Origin: an uncultured Prevotella sp.
GTDB lineage: Bacteria > Bacteroidota > Bacteroidia > Bacteroidales > Bacteroidaceae
Assembly (NCBI GenBank): GCA_902800365.1
Contig: CADCEF010000013.1
Location: forward strand, 36,658-100,657
DNA: 64,000 nt
Reading direction: 5' to 3'
Below the pieces are notes generated by a model. That model was not told the origin of the DNA. It searched no databases and saw only the letters and a list, made by a program, of their open reading frames with translations. Each line of letters opens with the position of its first letter. Within the stretch, counting starts at the first letter, position 1. This document shows, piece after piece, positions 16,319-25,555 of the stretch. The translations under genes and the position numbers were made by a program.

Positions 16319-18352
16319 ATGGAAACAAAAATGAAACAATCTCCCGAGCATATCGGGTTAGTGCGTAACGACTCATGGCTTGAGCCTTTTGAGGGTGCTA
16401 TCCGTGGGCGTCACGACCACGCTGTGTGGAAAATTAACCAGTTGACTAAAAATGGCAAGAAGACTCTTAGCGATTTCGCTTCTGGTCATCTTTATTTCGG
16501 ACTTCACAAGTTGGCAAAAGGCTGGGTGTTCCGTGAGTGGGCACCTAATGCTACCGATATCTATCTTATTGGCGACTTCAACAACTGGCAGGAGAACGAG
16601 AAGTATCGTTGCAAACGTATTGCTGGTACTGGCAATTGGGAACTGAAATTGTCAGAAAAAGCCTTGAAGCACGGACAGCTTTACAAAATGAAGGTAAAGT
16701 GGAATGGTGGTGAAGGTGAACGTATTCCTGCCTGGTGCCGCCGTGTGGTTCAGGATGATAACACCAAGATATTCTCAGCTCAGGTTTGGAATCCTGAGAA
16801 GAAATATGAATTCAAGAAAAAGAACTTCAAACCCAAGAAGAATCCTCTGCTCATATATGAATGCCATGTTGGAATGGGGCAGGATGCAGAGAAAGTTGGA
16901 ACATATAAGGAATTTAAAGATAATGTATTGCCGCGTGTCATCAAGGATGGCTATAACTGTATTCAGGTGATGGCCATCCAGGAGCATCCTTACTATGGTT
17001 CATTCGGCTATCATGTATCGTCGTTCTTTGCCCCATCGAGCCGCTTTGGTACACCCGAGGATTTGAAGGAACTGATTGATACAGCACACAAGAATGGTGT
17101 AGCTGTTATTATGGACATCGTTCACTCGCATGCTGTAAAGAATGAGGTAGAAGGTCTGGGCAATCTCGCTGGCGATCCTAACCAGTTCTTCTATCCAGGC
17201 GATCGTCATGAGCATCCGGCTTGGGATTCGCTGTGCTTCGATTATGGCAAGGATGATGTCCTGCACTTCCTTCTGTCTAACTGCAAATACTGGCTCGAGG
17301 AGTTTAAGTTTGATGGTTTCCGCTTCGATGGCGTAACCTCAATGCTCTATTACTCTCATGGTCTGGGTGAGGCTTTTGGTGGATACGGCGACTACTTTAA
17401 TGGTCACGAGGACGATAACGCCATTTGTTATCTCACTCTGGCTAATAAATTGATTCACGAGGTTAATCCTAATGCTATCACAATCGCCGAGGAGGTTTCG
17501 GGTATGCCTGGTCTTGCTGCAAAGTTCGAGGATGGTGGATATGGCTTCGACTATCGTATGGCCATGAACATTCCTGATTATTGGATCAAGACTATTAAGG
17601 AGGTTCGTGATGAAGACATCAACGTATGTTCTATATTCTGGGAGGTGAAGAATCGTCGTCCTGACGAGAAAACCATCTCGTATTGCGAGAGTCACGACCA
17701 GGCACTCGTTGGTGATAAAACAATCATCTTCCGCCTGATTGATGCCGATATGTATTGGCACTTCGCCAAGAAGGATGTGAACGATATAGCCCAGCGTGGT
17801 ATAGCCCTGCATAAGATGATACGTCTGGTTACCTTAGGAGCCATTAATGGTGGCTATCTGAACTTTATGGGTAACGAGTTCGGACATCCGGAATGGATTG
17901 ACTTCCCGCGTGAGGGTAATGGCTGGAGTTATAAGTATGCGCGTCGTCAGTGGAACCTTGTAGATAACAAGGATCTGTGTTATCATTGGCTGGGTGATTT
18001 CGATCGTGAAATGCTTAAGACCATCAAGACGGTACGTAATTTCCAGGACAAGCCTGTGGTTGAAATATGGCATGACGATGGTGATCAGGTACTCTGTTTC
18101 ATGCGTGGTGATTTAGTGTTTGTATTCAACTTCTCACCCACACGTAGTTATACCGATTATGGTTTCTTGGTTCCAACTGGTTCGTATAAGGTAATGCTTA
18201 ATACCGACTCGAAGGAATTTGGTGGAAACGGATTTGCCGACGACACCGTTACTCACTTCACCAATTTTGATCCTCTTTATATCAAGGACCATAAGGAGTG
18301 GCTCAAACTCTATATACCGGCTCGTTCTGCCGTAGTATTGAAGAAAATTTGA
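16319..18352 (+). CDS. glgB: 1,4-alpha-glucan branching enzyme (eukaryotic-like GH13_8 type)
   Basis: This 677-residue enzyme introduces alpha-1,6 branches into glycogen. It has an N-terminal CBM48 (about 55-150, VFREWAPNATDIYLIGDFNNWQ), a GH13 barrel and a C-terminal all-beta domain. The catalytic residues are visible: nucleophile Asp in FRFDGVTSM (about residue 337), general acid Glu in TIAEEVSGMP (about 391-392), and the third Asp in YCESHDQ. NFMGNEFGHPEWIDFPR is typical of eukaryotic-type branching enzymes, the form common in Bacteroidales. A second in-frame ATG lies 12 bp downstream of the first. The next gene starts 1 bp after the stop. Confidence 0.92.
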   Translation: METKMKQSPEHIGLVRNDSWLEPFEGAIRGRHDHAVWKINQLTKNGKKTLSDFASGHLYFGLHKLAKGWVFREWAPNATDIYLIGDFNNWQENEKYRCKRIAGTGNWELKLSEKALKHGQLYKMKVKWNGGEGERIPAWCRRVVQDDNTKIFSAQVWNPEKKYEFKKKNFKPKKNPLLIYECHVGMGQDAEKVGTYKEFKDNVLPRVIKDGYNCIQVMAIQEHPYYGSFGYHVSSFFAPSSRFGTPEDLKELIDTAHKNGVAVIMDIVHSHAVKNEVEGLGNLAGDPNQFFYPGDRHEHPAWDSLCFDYGKDDVLHFLLSNCKYWLEEFKFDGFRFDGVTSMLYYSHGLGEAFGGYGDYFNGHEDDNAICYLTLANKLIHEVNPNAITIAEEVSGMPGLAAKFEDGGYGFDYRMAMNIPDYWIKTIKEVRDEDINVCSIFWEVKNRRPDEKTISYCESHDQALVGDKTIIFRLIDADMYWHFAKKDVNDIAQRGIALHKMIRLVTLGAINGGYLNFMGNEFGHPEWIDFPREGNGWSYKYARRQWNLVDNKDLCYHWLGDFDREMLKTIKTVRNFQDKPVVEIWHDDGDQVLCFMRGDLVFVFNFSPTRSYTDYGFLVPTGSYKVMLNTDSKEFGGNGFADDTVTHFTNFDPLYIKDHKEWLKLYIPARSAVVLKKI

Positions 18353-18353
18353 A

Positions 18354-19517
18354 ATGGGATATAATAATTATCGGAAAAAACAACGTAATGATAGCGCAAT
18401 GACCATCCGTGTGGTGTGCGCTATCGTTTTTATTCTCTTTACATGGTGCTGGGTGTACTACTTCCAGTGCGATTTGTTAGCTATGGCGCAACATGTGCTT
18501 AGTAATGGGCTAACCCATTACAATCGTATTGTAGGAGCCATTGTTATCACTGTCGTACTGATGTTTTTCCAGAATCTGGTGCATAAGTATACCCGCCTGA
18601 ACAAGAGCTTTTATTCACTTACCTTCTTTCCTTCGATGTTGTTGTTAGGAATGCTAACAAATATCAAACCCGATCCTGAAGGAGGTATTAATCATGGATT
18701 TTCAGGTTGGCTAGCCATTCTTGTCCTAATAGCTTGGGGGGGTGTGTCATACGTGTCTACTAAACTGCAGGAACTCGATGATGATGCTACCCCCAATATC
18801 TTGTCGCGTTCTATGTGGGTAAACCTGCTGTTGTTGGTTTTCCAGATGATGATAACCGCAGGTATTGCTAATACCAATGCTGTGTTCCATTACCGCATGC
18901 GTGCCGAGCGTTGCTTGCTTGATGGCGATATTGATGGTGCACTTAAAGCTGGTAAGAAGTCACTTGAGTGCGATGAACCGCTTGTCATGCTCCGCATGCA
19001 GGCTCTGGCTCGTAAGGATGCTCTTGGAGAACAACTCTTCGAATATAAGGTATGTGGTAGCAGCAAAAGTATTTTGCCCACTAACGATAGTACTCCAACG
19101 TTGTTGTTATATCCGGTAGATAGTATCTATAAGTTTATTGGTGCTGTTCCTGCCTACAAAATGGAACCGATGCATTACCTTAAGTTGGTTCAGCGTAAGG
19201 ATTCTGTGTCGCGAAAGGTGGTGAACGATTATCTGCTCTCCGGCTATCTAATTGATAAGGATATTGATAACTTTGTTCGTGAGCTTGGAAGACATTATTC
19301 AATAAACGATAGCCTTCCAAAGCACTATCGCGAGGCAATGGTTTTATATACTCATTTGCGCTCACGTCCTGTAGCGGTTTATCATAACACCGTGATGGAT
19401 GAAGATTACAATAACTTCCGCGAACTGCGAAACAAGTATCCTGACAAGAGGGAGCAGAAAGGCAAGATGATGGAAGAGTATTTTGGTACCTATTGGTATT
19501 ATTATTGGTATGAATAG
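18354..19517 (+). CDS. Membrane protein of unknown function, DUF6057-like
   Basis: This 387-residue protein is not a firmly recognised family. About 17-185 contains four or five hydrophobic segments (for example VVCAIVFILFTWCWVYYF and WVNLLLLVFQMMITAGIA). The rest, about 190-387, is soluble and helical, starting with a TPR-like pair (MRAERCLLDGDIDGALKAGKKSLECDEPLVML). Bacteroidales proteins of the DUF6057 type have this membrane-plus-TPR layout, but I am not certain. It starts 1 bp after the branching enzyme stop and ends at a strong terminator, so it is the last gene of that unit. The C-terminus is very Tyr/Trp-rich (GTYWYYYWYE). Confidence 0.6.
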   Translation: MGYNNYRKKQRNDSAMTIRVVCAIVFILFTWCWVYYFQCDLLAMAQHVLSNGLTHYNRIVGAIVITVVLMFFQNLVHKYTRLNKSFYSLTFFPSMLLLGMLTNIKPDPEGGINHGFSGWLAILVLIAWGGVSYVSTKLQELDDDATPNILSRSMWVNLLLLVFQMMITAGIANTNAVFHYRMRAERCLLDGDIDGALKAGKKSLECDEPLVMLRMQALARKDALGEQLFEYKVCGSSKSILPTNDSTPTLLLYPVDSIYKFIGAVPAYKMEPMHYLKLVQRKDSVSRKVVNDYLLSGYLIDKDIDNFVRELGRHYSINDSLPKHYREAMVLYTHLRSRPVAVYHNTVMDEDYNNFRELRNKYPDKREQKGKMMEEYFGTYWYYYWYE

Positions 19518-19527
19518 AGTAAAAAAT

Positions 19528-19555
19528 AAGCCTCTCGAAATAATTCGGGAGGCTT
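19528..19555. terminator. Bidirectional terminator hairpin
   Basis: A 12-bp stem (19528-19539 with 19544-19555) has a 4-nt loop and two G-U pairs, then a T run. A-rich sequence on the other side lets it serve both the glgB unit and the leftward acyl-CoA synthetase genes. Confidence 0.85.
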
Positions 19556-19567
19556 TCTTTTTTATGC

Positions 19568-21229
19568 TTATTTGTACAAATAGCGTTTAATACTCTTTTT
19601 AGGAGTTTTTTCAAACTCTTCCTCGTGAATTTCTATTTCTGAAATCTTCTCGTATGCAGGAAGAATCTCGTTCAGTCCATTGCGGTTCTGCTCCATGATG
19701 TTCTTCAGGTCTTCGTCAGAGAATCCCATGTTCTTAGCCTCATCCATGTCGGGGTGAACCAGAGCTACTAACTTAGTGTCGCGCTGTACCACGATGCTTT
19801 CAACCACCATAGTCATAGAGTTCAGTTTATCCTCAATCTCCTCGGGGTAGATGTTTTGTCCGTTAGCACCAAGCAACATGTTCTTCGAGCGTCCGTTAAT
19901 GAAAACATTGCCATCATCGTCCATTGTGCCGAGGTCGCCTGTGTGATACCATCCATCGCGATCGATTGTTTCTGCTGTAGCCTCTGGGTTCTTGTAGTAG
20001 CCCAGCATTACATTTGGACCTTTTGTAAGGATTTCTCCAGGAATACGCTTCGGATCGGGTGATACTATCTTTACTTCCTGATGCAGAGCTGCTCGTCCGC
20101 ACGAACCAGGTGCAAAAGTCTTATAGTCGCGATAGCAGATGATAGGGGCACACTCTGTAGCACCGTAGCCCACGGTATATGGGAAATCTATGCGCTTTAG
20201 GAAATGTTCTACTTCCTGATTCAGAGCAGCACCACCTATTATAACCTCGTACATATTTCCACCAAATGCCTTCAGTACCTCCTGACAGATCATCTCGCGT
20301 ACCTTTTTCGATATCACAGGCATCTGTAAGAGCAGGCGCATACGGTTGTTCTGTATCTTTGGGAATACCTTCTTGCGTATAATCTTCTCGATAATAAGAG
20401 GTACTGCTATAACAATTCTTGGTTTGATTTCTGCCAAAGCCTGAGCGATGATTGCTGGCGATGGAACACGGTTCAGATAGTATACGTGGCATCCGTGCAG
20501 GAACTCAAAGATAAACTCGAATGCCATTCCATACATGTGGGCCATTGGCAGCATTGATATTACCTTATCGCCAGCCTTTATTATGTTGCCCAATACACTT
20601 ATGGCAAAGTCGTAGTTGGACCATAGAGCGCGATAGGGTAGCATTACACCCTTTGAGAATCCTGTTGTTCCGCTGGTGTAGTTTATCACAGCCAGTTCCT
20701 CTGGACTCTGCTCTATGTAATAATTAACGTGTTCCTTGCGGAAGTATTTGGGAAATTTCTTTCCGTACAACTCATTCAAGTGCTCGCGTGCATATGTAAG
20801 CTTGTCGGTACGTGATACCATCAGCGAGTAGTCAGGGTTATTTATAATACCCTCAAGTGTAGGCATGGCCTGGGGATCGATGATTGTAGCCACATGGTCG
20901 CCCACAAAGAGTAGTCTTGCCTCTGAGTGGTTAACGATGTTGTGTACTTGTTCGGCGTTGAACTCGTGCAGAATGGGCACGGCAATAGCACCGTAGGTAA
21001 GTGTGGCAAGGAAAGCCACAGCCCATTGTGATGAGTTACGTCCACAGAGTGCAATCTTGTCGCCTTTCTGTATTCCGCTATTTTCGAAAAGAATATGCAA
21101 CTTTTCGATTTTTCTGGCTACGTCATGAAACTGCAGCGTCTGGCCCTTAAAATCGGTAAGGGCGTCGCGATCCCAATTGTCAATGATACTTTTTTGTATC
21201 AGAGCGTTAAAACTAGGTATATGTTCCAT
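19568..21229 (-). CDS. AMP-forming long-chain acyl-CoA synthetase, copy 2
   Basis: This 553-residue member of the ANL superfamily has the AMP-binding P-loop motif YTSGTTGFSKGVML. Other motifs are the VGYGATECAPII A5 motif, DGWYHTGDLGTMDDDG (A7 Asp) and NGRSKNMLLGANGQNIYPEEIEDKL, with the catalytic Lys near the C-terminus in EKTPKKSIKRYLY. It activates fatty acids to acyl-AMP and acyl-CoA. It lies 6 bp downstream of a closely related paralogue and matches it over the whole length, indicating tandem duplication. The partner differences are mostly in the N-terminal substrate domain, so chain-length preference may differ; that is inference. Confidence 0.88.
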   Translation of the reverse strand: MEHIPSFNALIQKSIIDNWDRDALTDFKGQTLQFHDVARKIEKLHILFENSGIQKGDKIALCGRNSSQWAVAFLATLTYGAIAVPILHEFNAEQVHNIVNHSEARLLFVGDHVATIIDPQAMPTLEGIINNPDYSLMVSRTDKLTYAREHLNELYGKKFPKYFRKEHVNYYIEQSPEELAVINYTSGTTGFSKGVMLPYRALWSNYDFAISVLGNIIKAGDKVISMLPMAHMYGMAFEFIFEFLHGCHVYYLNRVPSPAIIAQALAEIKPRIVIAVPLIIEKIIRKKVFPKIQNNRMRLLLQMPVISKKVREMICQEVLKAFGGNMYEVIIGGAALNQEVEHFLKRIDFPYTVGYGATECAPIICYRDYKTFAPGSCGRAALHQEVKIVSPDPKRIPGEILTKGPNVMLGYYKNPEATAETIDRDGWYHTGDLGTMDDDGNVFINGRSKNMLLGANGQNIYPEEIEDKLNSMTMVVESIVVQRDTKLVALVHPDMDEAKNMGFSDEDLKNIMEQNRNGLNEILPAYEKISEIEIHEEEFEKTPKKSIKRYLYK

Positions 21230-21235
21230 AAGCTA

Positions 21236-22894
21236 TCAGTTATTCTTATATAGGTAGCGTTTTATACTCTTTTTTGGTGTCTTGGCAAATTCCTCTTCCT
21301 GGAGTTCAATTGCCGATATACGACTGTATGCAGGCAGAATGTTGTTCAGTTCTTGACGGTTCTGCTCCATAATGTTTTCCAATTCTTCACGTGTGAAGCT
21401 CACCACCTCGTCTTTGTCGGGGTGTACCAGAGCAACCAACTTGTCGCCACGCTGAATCACCAGGCTCTCTGATACCATTGCCATAGTGTTCAGCTTGTCT
21501 TCGATCTCCTCGGGATAAACGTTCTGTCCGTTGGCTCCAAGCAGCATGTTTTTCAGGCGTCCGCGAATAAATATATGTCCATCTGCCGACATTGTTGCTA
21601 AGTCGCCAGTATGATACCATCCATCGGCATCCAAAACCTCGCGGGTTGCTTCTTCATTCATGTAGTATCCTGTCATCACGTTTGTTCCTCTAGCCACAAT
21701 TTCTCCGGCAATATTCTGCGGGTCTGTGCTCAGAATCTTCACCTCCATGCGGTCGACAGGCGCTCCGCACGAACCAGGCGCAAAGTCGTGATAATCACTG
21801 AATGATATCAGCGGAGCACACTCTGTGGTTCCGTAGCCTACTGTTATTGGGAAACCAATCGACAGCAGAAACTCTTCTACCTCTTTCGATAGTGGAGCTC
21901 CACCTACGATAACCTCATACAGGTTGCCGCCAAAGGCTTTGTAAACATCCTTGCAAATGCGTGTCTTTACCTTTTTGCTAACTATAGGCATTGCCAGCAG
22001 CAGACGCATACGGTTGTCCTGTATCTTGGGGAATACCTTCTTACGTATTATCTTTTCAATAATAAGCGGTACTGTGATGATTACTGAAGGTTTTACTGTA
22101 GCAAACGCCTCGGCTATGATAGCGGGACTTGGCAGGCGGGTTAGGAAGAACAGATGACATCCATTGCAGAATCCAAAGAGGAATTCTACAGCCATTCCGT
22201 ACATGTGGGCCATAGGCAGAATGCTAAGCATATTGTCGCCAGCTTTTACATTCCTACCAAGAATGCGCAAACAGAACTCTACGTTGCTCCAGATGGTGCG
22301 ATAGGGTAGCATGACGCCTTTTGAAAATCCTGTAGTGCCGCTGGTATAATTAATCATCGACAGCTCTTCGGCATCGTCAACATGATATTTTACATGCTGC
22401 GCTCTAAACGCTTTGGGGTATTTGCTGCCAAACATCAAATTAAGATGTTCGCGCGCGTAGGTTATTTTTTCCGATCGAGAAATGAAGAGCGAGAAATCGG
22501 GCAGGTTAATTATTGCCTCAAGTGCCGGCATCGCTTCAGGATCGATTGTCTTTACCGCAAAATCTCCTATGAACAAGAGCTTGGAGCCTGAGTGATTAAC
22601 TATGTTCTGAATCTGCTCGCCATTAAACTCGTGTAGAATGGGCACAGCAACGGCTCCGTAGGTAAGTGTGGCAAGGAAGGCTACTGCCCAGTGTGCAGAG
22701 TTACGACCGCATATCGCTATCTTATCACCCTTAACCACACCACTGTTTTCAAATAATATATGTATTTTTTCGATTTTGCGTGCGACGTCGTGATACTGGA
22801 GCGTTATGCCCTGATAGTCTGTAAGAGCATCCTGGTCCCAGTTTTTCACTATGGCTTCCTGAATTAAAGCATTAAAACTGCTAAATTTTTCCAT
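21236..22894 (-). CDS. AMP-forming long-chain acyl-CoA synthetase, copy 1
   Basis: This 552-residue paralogue of the next gene has the same motifs: YTSGTTGFSKGVML, VGYGTTECAPLI, DGWYHTGDL, RGRLKNMLLGANGQNVYPEEIEDKL and KTPKKSIKRYLYK. The start is placed at the ATG complementary to 22892-22894. A longer open frame extends 60 bp upstream, but it crosses a TACCTTTG promoter box at 22924-22931, and MEKFSSFNALIQ aligns with MEHIPSFNALIQ of the paralogue. It is the promoter-proximal gene of the pair. The role is fatty-acid activation, probably of exogenous or recycled acyl chains. Confidence 0.88.
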   Translation of the reverse strand: MEKFSSFNALIQEAIVKNWDQDALTDYQGITLQYHDVARKIEKIHILFENSGVVKGDKIAICGRNSAHWAVAFLATLTYGAVAVPILHEFNGEQIQNIVNHSGSKLLFIGDFAVKTIDPEAMPALEAIINLPDFSLFISRSEKITYAREHLNLMFGSKYPKAFRAQHVKYHVDDAEELSMINYTSGTTGFSKGVMLPYRTIWSNVEFCLRILGRNVKAGDNMLSILPMAHMYGMAVEFLFGFCNGCHLFFLTRLPSPAIIAEAFATVKPSVIITVPLIIEKIIRKKVFPKIQDNRMRLLLAMPIVSKKVKTRICKDVYKAFGGNLYEVIVGGAPLSKEVEEFLLSIGFPITVGYGTTECAPLISFSDYHDFAPGSCGAPVDRMEVKILSTDPQNIAGEIVARGTNVMTGYYMNEEATREVLDADGWYHTGDLATMSADGHIFIRGRLKNMLLGANGQNVYPEEIEDKLNTMAMVSESLVIQRGDKLVALVHPDKDEVVSFTREELENIMEQNRQELNNILPAYSRISAIELQEEEFAKTPKKSIKRYLYKNN

Positions 22895-22923
22895 TAAAAC
22901 TGCACAAATTTTGAAATTTTGTG

Positions 22924-22931
22924 CAAAGGTA
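22924..22931 (-). promoter_or_regulatory. -7 box for acyl-CoA synthetase pair
   Basis: The reverse strand reads TACCTTTG, 29 bp upstream of the chosen ATG. This box decides the start. Confidence 0.6.
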
Positions 22932-22980
22932 ATGCATTTTTTGCACACTACCAAATGTTTTTGTGCAATTTTTCAAAAAA

Positions 22981-24228
22981 TTATTCGTATCTCATCGATT
23001 TCGCAGGATGTATGTGCGAAATCAAGTAGCTTGGTGCTATAAGCACAAATACACATATCAAAAGTGTGGCTATGTTTATCATCGCAATAATGGGCAGATT
23101 CAGCTCCATGGGTGCTTCGCTCACATAGTATGTCTGTGGGTCGAGCGCAATCAATCCTGTATGTTGCTGTAGCAGAACGATGCCTATACCTGCTATGTTT
23201 CCCCAGAATAATCCTTGGCCTATGATAAACACAGAGAACCATAGGAATGTATGGCGTACAGTTTTGTTTCTGGCACCTAAGGCCTTCAGTATTCCTATCA
23301 TCTGAGTGCGCTCCAGTATAATAATCAGCAGTCCGCTAATCATCGTGAATCCAGCTACGCATACCATCAGCGCAAGTATTATCCATACGTTAATGTCAAG
23401 CAGCTCCAACCACGAGAATACCTGGGGATACAGCTCGTATATGGTTTCACTTGTCAGCGTGTTTCCTTGCTCGTCGGTAGAGCGGTTCACGTTATCAATA
23501 AATGTGTTTGCTGTAATGTCCAGATGTTCAAAGTCCTTCACCAATACCTCTATGCCTGTGGCCTGATTATCTGTCCATCCGTTTAGCTTATTGGCGGTAT
23601 GTAAGTCTGTGAAACAAAGCGTCTCGTCAAAGCGTGTCATATTAGTCTGGTATATGCCAGCTATGGTGAATCTGCGAGTGCGCACATCTTCGTTATCAAT
23701 AAAATAGCCAAACACCTTGTCGCCAGCTTTTAGTCGCATCTTGTCGGCTATCATTTTGGATATCAGTATCTTATAGTGACTGGCTGAATCGCTGAATGCT
23801 GGTATTGAACCTTCTGTGAGATGCTTGCTCAGGAATGTTGTATCGTATTCGGCTGCTATGCCTTTAAATGCTACACCCAGAAAGTCTTCGTCTGTCTTTA
23901 GTATTCCTTGCGTCATACTGAATCGCTCGGCATGGGCCACGCCATTAAGGTTGCTGATAGCTCTCATCAGACTGTCGTCGGCACAAATGGGGTGGGGATC
24001 ACCACCGCCATAGTTCATAATATTGTGCACTTGTATGTGACTGCCAAAGCCTACAACCTTGTCGCGGATGGTGTGCTTGAATCCCAGAACCACGCTCACC
24101 GTTACTATCATAACTGCAAGACCGATAGCCACTCCGATGGTAGCTATACGAATAGCAGGACGACTCACTTTTCGTTTGTCGCCCTTGTCACTATATATCT
24201 TCTTAGCTATGTATAATGGAAAATTCAC
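22981..24228 (-). CDS. LolC/LolE-like ABC transporter permease
   Basis: This 415-residue protein has the FtsX/LolE architecture. One N-terminal helix (about 27-48, IATIGVAIGLAVMIVTVSVVLGF) is followed by a large periplasmic domain (about 50-270), and three C-terminal helices carry LERTQMIGILKALGARNKTVRHTFLWFS, the coupling-helix region of this family. LolC/LolE permeases extract lipoproteins from the inner membrane with the LolD ATPase, which is not encoded here. The MNFPLYIAKKIYS start is typical of Bacteroidetes members. It overlaps the aminotransferase gene by 4 bp and is co-expressed from its promoter. Confidence 0.85.
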   Translation of the reverse strand: MNFPLYIAKKIYSDKGDKRKVSRPAIRIATIGVAIGLAVMIVTVSVVLGFKHTIRDKVVGFGSHIQVHNIMNYGGGDPHPICADDSLMRAISNLNGVAHAERFSMTQGILKTDEDFLGVAFKGIAAEYDTTFLSKHLTEGSIPAFSDSASHYKILISKMIADKMRLKAGDKVFGYFIDNEDVRTRRFTIAGIYQTNMTRFDETLCFTDLHTANKLNGWTDNQATGIEVLVKDFEHLDITANTFIDNVNRSTDEQGNTLTSETIYELYPQVFSWLELLDINVWIILALMVCVAGFTMISGLLIIILERTQMIGILKALGARNKTVRHTFLWFSVFIIGQGLFWGNIAGIGIVLLQQHTGLIALDPQTYYVSEAPMELNLPIIAMINIATLLICVFVLIAPSYLISHIHPAKSMRYE

Positions 24229-25430
24229 TCTTCGTCAACTCTTCCTGGGTATGTTTCAAGCGCTTTGCGCAATACTACCAAGGCGCGTTCCAAATCTTCC
24301 TTCTTTAGCACGTAAGCTATTCGTACCTGATTGATACCGGCACCAGGCGTGGTATAGAAACCTGCTGCAGGAGCCATCATGACCGTCTCACCCTCGTACT
24401 CAAACTCAGAGAGGCACCAACGGCAGAACTTCTCGGCATCATCTACTGGCAGTTTGGCAACTGTGTAGAATGCTCCCATTGGTATTGGAGAATAGACTCC
24501 TGGAATGCGGTTTAATCCATCGATGAGGCATTTACGGCGCTCTACATATTCATCATAAACATCGCGGTAATAATCCTCTGGAGCATCCAGCGATGCCTCG
24601 GCAACTATTTGTCCAATCAATGGGGGAGAGAGGCGGGCCTGACAGAATTTCATCACGGCCTTGCGCACCTCGGCATTCTTGGTTATCAAAGCGCCGATAC
24701 GGATTCCACACTCGCTGTATCGTTTTGATACGGAGTCGATAAGAATCACGTTCTGCTCGATGCCTTCCAAGTGGCAGGCTGAGATATATGGCGAGCCTGT
24801 ATAGATATACTCACGATATACCTCATCGGAGAACAGATACAAATCGTACTTCTTTACCAGATCGCGAATCTGATTCATCTCGCGACGTGTATATAGGTAG
24901 CCCGTTGGGTTGTTTGGGTTACATATCATGATTGCGCGTGTGCGCTCGTTGATGAGTTCCTCGAATTTCTCTACCTTAGGCAGACTGAATCCCTCTTCGA
25001 TGGTAGTTGCGATGGTGCGAATCTTGGCACCTGCAGAAATCGCGAATGCCATATAGTTTGCATAAGCAGGCTCGGGCACAATAATCTCATCGCCTGGGTT
25101 CAGGCAGCTCAGAAATGCAAATAGTACAGCCTCGCTACCGCCGCTGGTAATGATAATATCGTCGGCAGTTACGTTAATATTGTATTTCGCGTAATAGTCT
25201 ACCAGTTTTTCGCGATAGCTCTGGTAACCCTGTGATGGTGAATACTCCAGGATTTTGCGGTCTATCTGCTTAAGTGCATCGAGTCCAACTTGTGGTGTTG
25301 GCAGGTCTGGCTGACCGATGTTCAGGTGGTAAACCTTTGTACCTCTTTTCTTAGCGGCTACTGCAAGTGGAGCGAGTTTTCTAATAGGCGACTCGGGCAT
25401 CTCCAGTCCGCGAACTGATATCTCAGGCAT
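24225..25430 (-). CDS. Class I/II PLP-dependent aminotransferase (AspC-like)
   Basis: This 401-residue fold-type I aminotransferase has the substrate-loop motif HLNIGQPDLPTP, ITSGGSEAVLFAF for PLP phosphate contacts, NPNNPTGYLYTRRE, LFSDEVYREY with the PLP-pyridine Asp, and the Schiff-base Lys in DSVSKRYSECGIRIGA. The final Arg that binds substrate carboxylate is in INQVRIAYVLKKED. The family transfers amino groups among aspartate, alanine or aromatic amino acids; the specificity cannot be read here. It is first in a two-gene unit with the Lol-like permease, with TACCTTTG at 25478-25485. Confidence 0.87.
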   Translation of the reverse strand: MPEISVRGLEMPESPIRKLAPLAVAAKKRGTKVYHLNIGQPDLPTPQVGLDALKQIDRKILEYSPSQGYQSYREKLVDYYAKYNINVTADDIIITSGGSEAVLFAFLSCLNPGDEIIVPEPAYANYMAFAISAGAKIRTIATTIEEGFSLPKVEKFEELINERTRAIMICNPNNPTGYLYTRREMNQIRDLVKKYDLYLFSDEVYREYIYTGSPYISACHLEGIEQNVILIDSVSKRYSECGIRIGALITKNAEVRKAVMKFCQARLSPPLIGQIVAEASLDAPEDYYRDVYDEYVERRKCLIDGLNRIPGVYSPIPMGAFYTVAKLPVDDAEKFCRWCLSEFEYEGETVMMAPAAGFYTTPGAGINQVRIAYVLKKEDLERALVVLRKALETYPGRVDEE

Positions 25431-25477
25431 CTTTCTATTTGACTAATTAACTATTTACTATTTGACAATTTGCGGTG

Positions 25478-25485
25478 CAAAGGTA
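25478..25485 (-). promoter_or_regulatory. -7 box for aminotransferase/permease unit
   Basis: The reverse strand reads TACCTTTG, 47 bp upstream of the ATG. Confidence 0.6.
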
Positions 25486-25527
25486 CTAAATTATTTTTAA
25501 AACTTGCTTTTTTTCGATTTATTTGTT

Positions 25528-25535
25528 TACTTTTG
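25528..25535 (+). promoter_or_regulatory. -7 box for pseudokinase operon
   Basis: TACTTTTG lies 20 bp upstream of the ATG at 25556. Confidence 0.6.
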
Positions 25536-25555
25536 CACCAAAATTTTAGCAAACG

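Noticed and set aside
17754-17769. TGGCAC match inside glgB as a sigma-54 promoter
   Set aside because: The -12 element TTGC is missing at the required spacing and the site is inside a coding region.
22895-22954. Upstream extension of the acyl-CoA synthetase start
   Set aside because: It crosses the promoter box and is absent from the adjacent paralogue.
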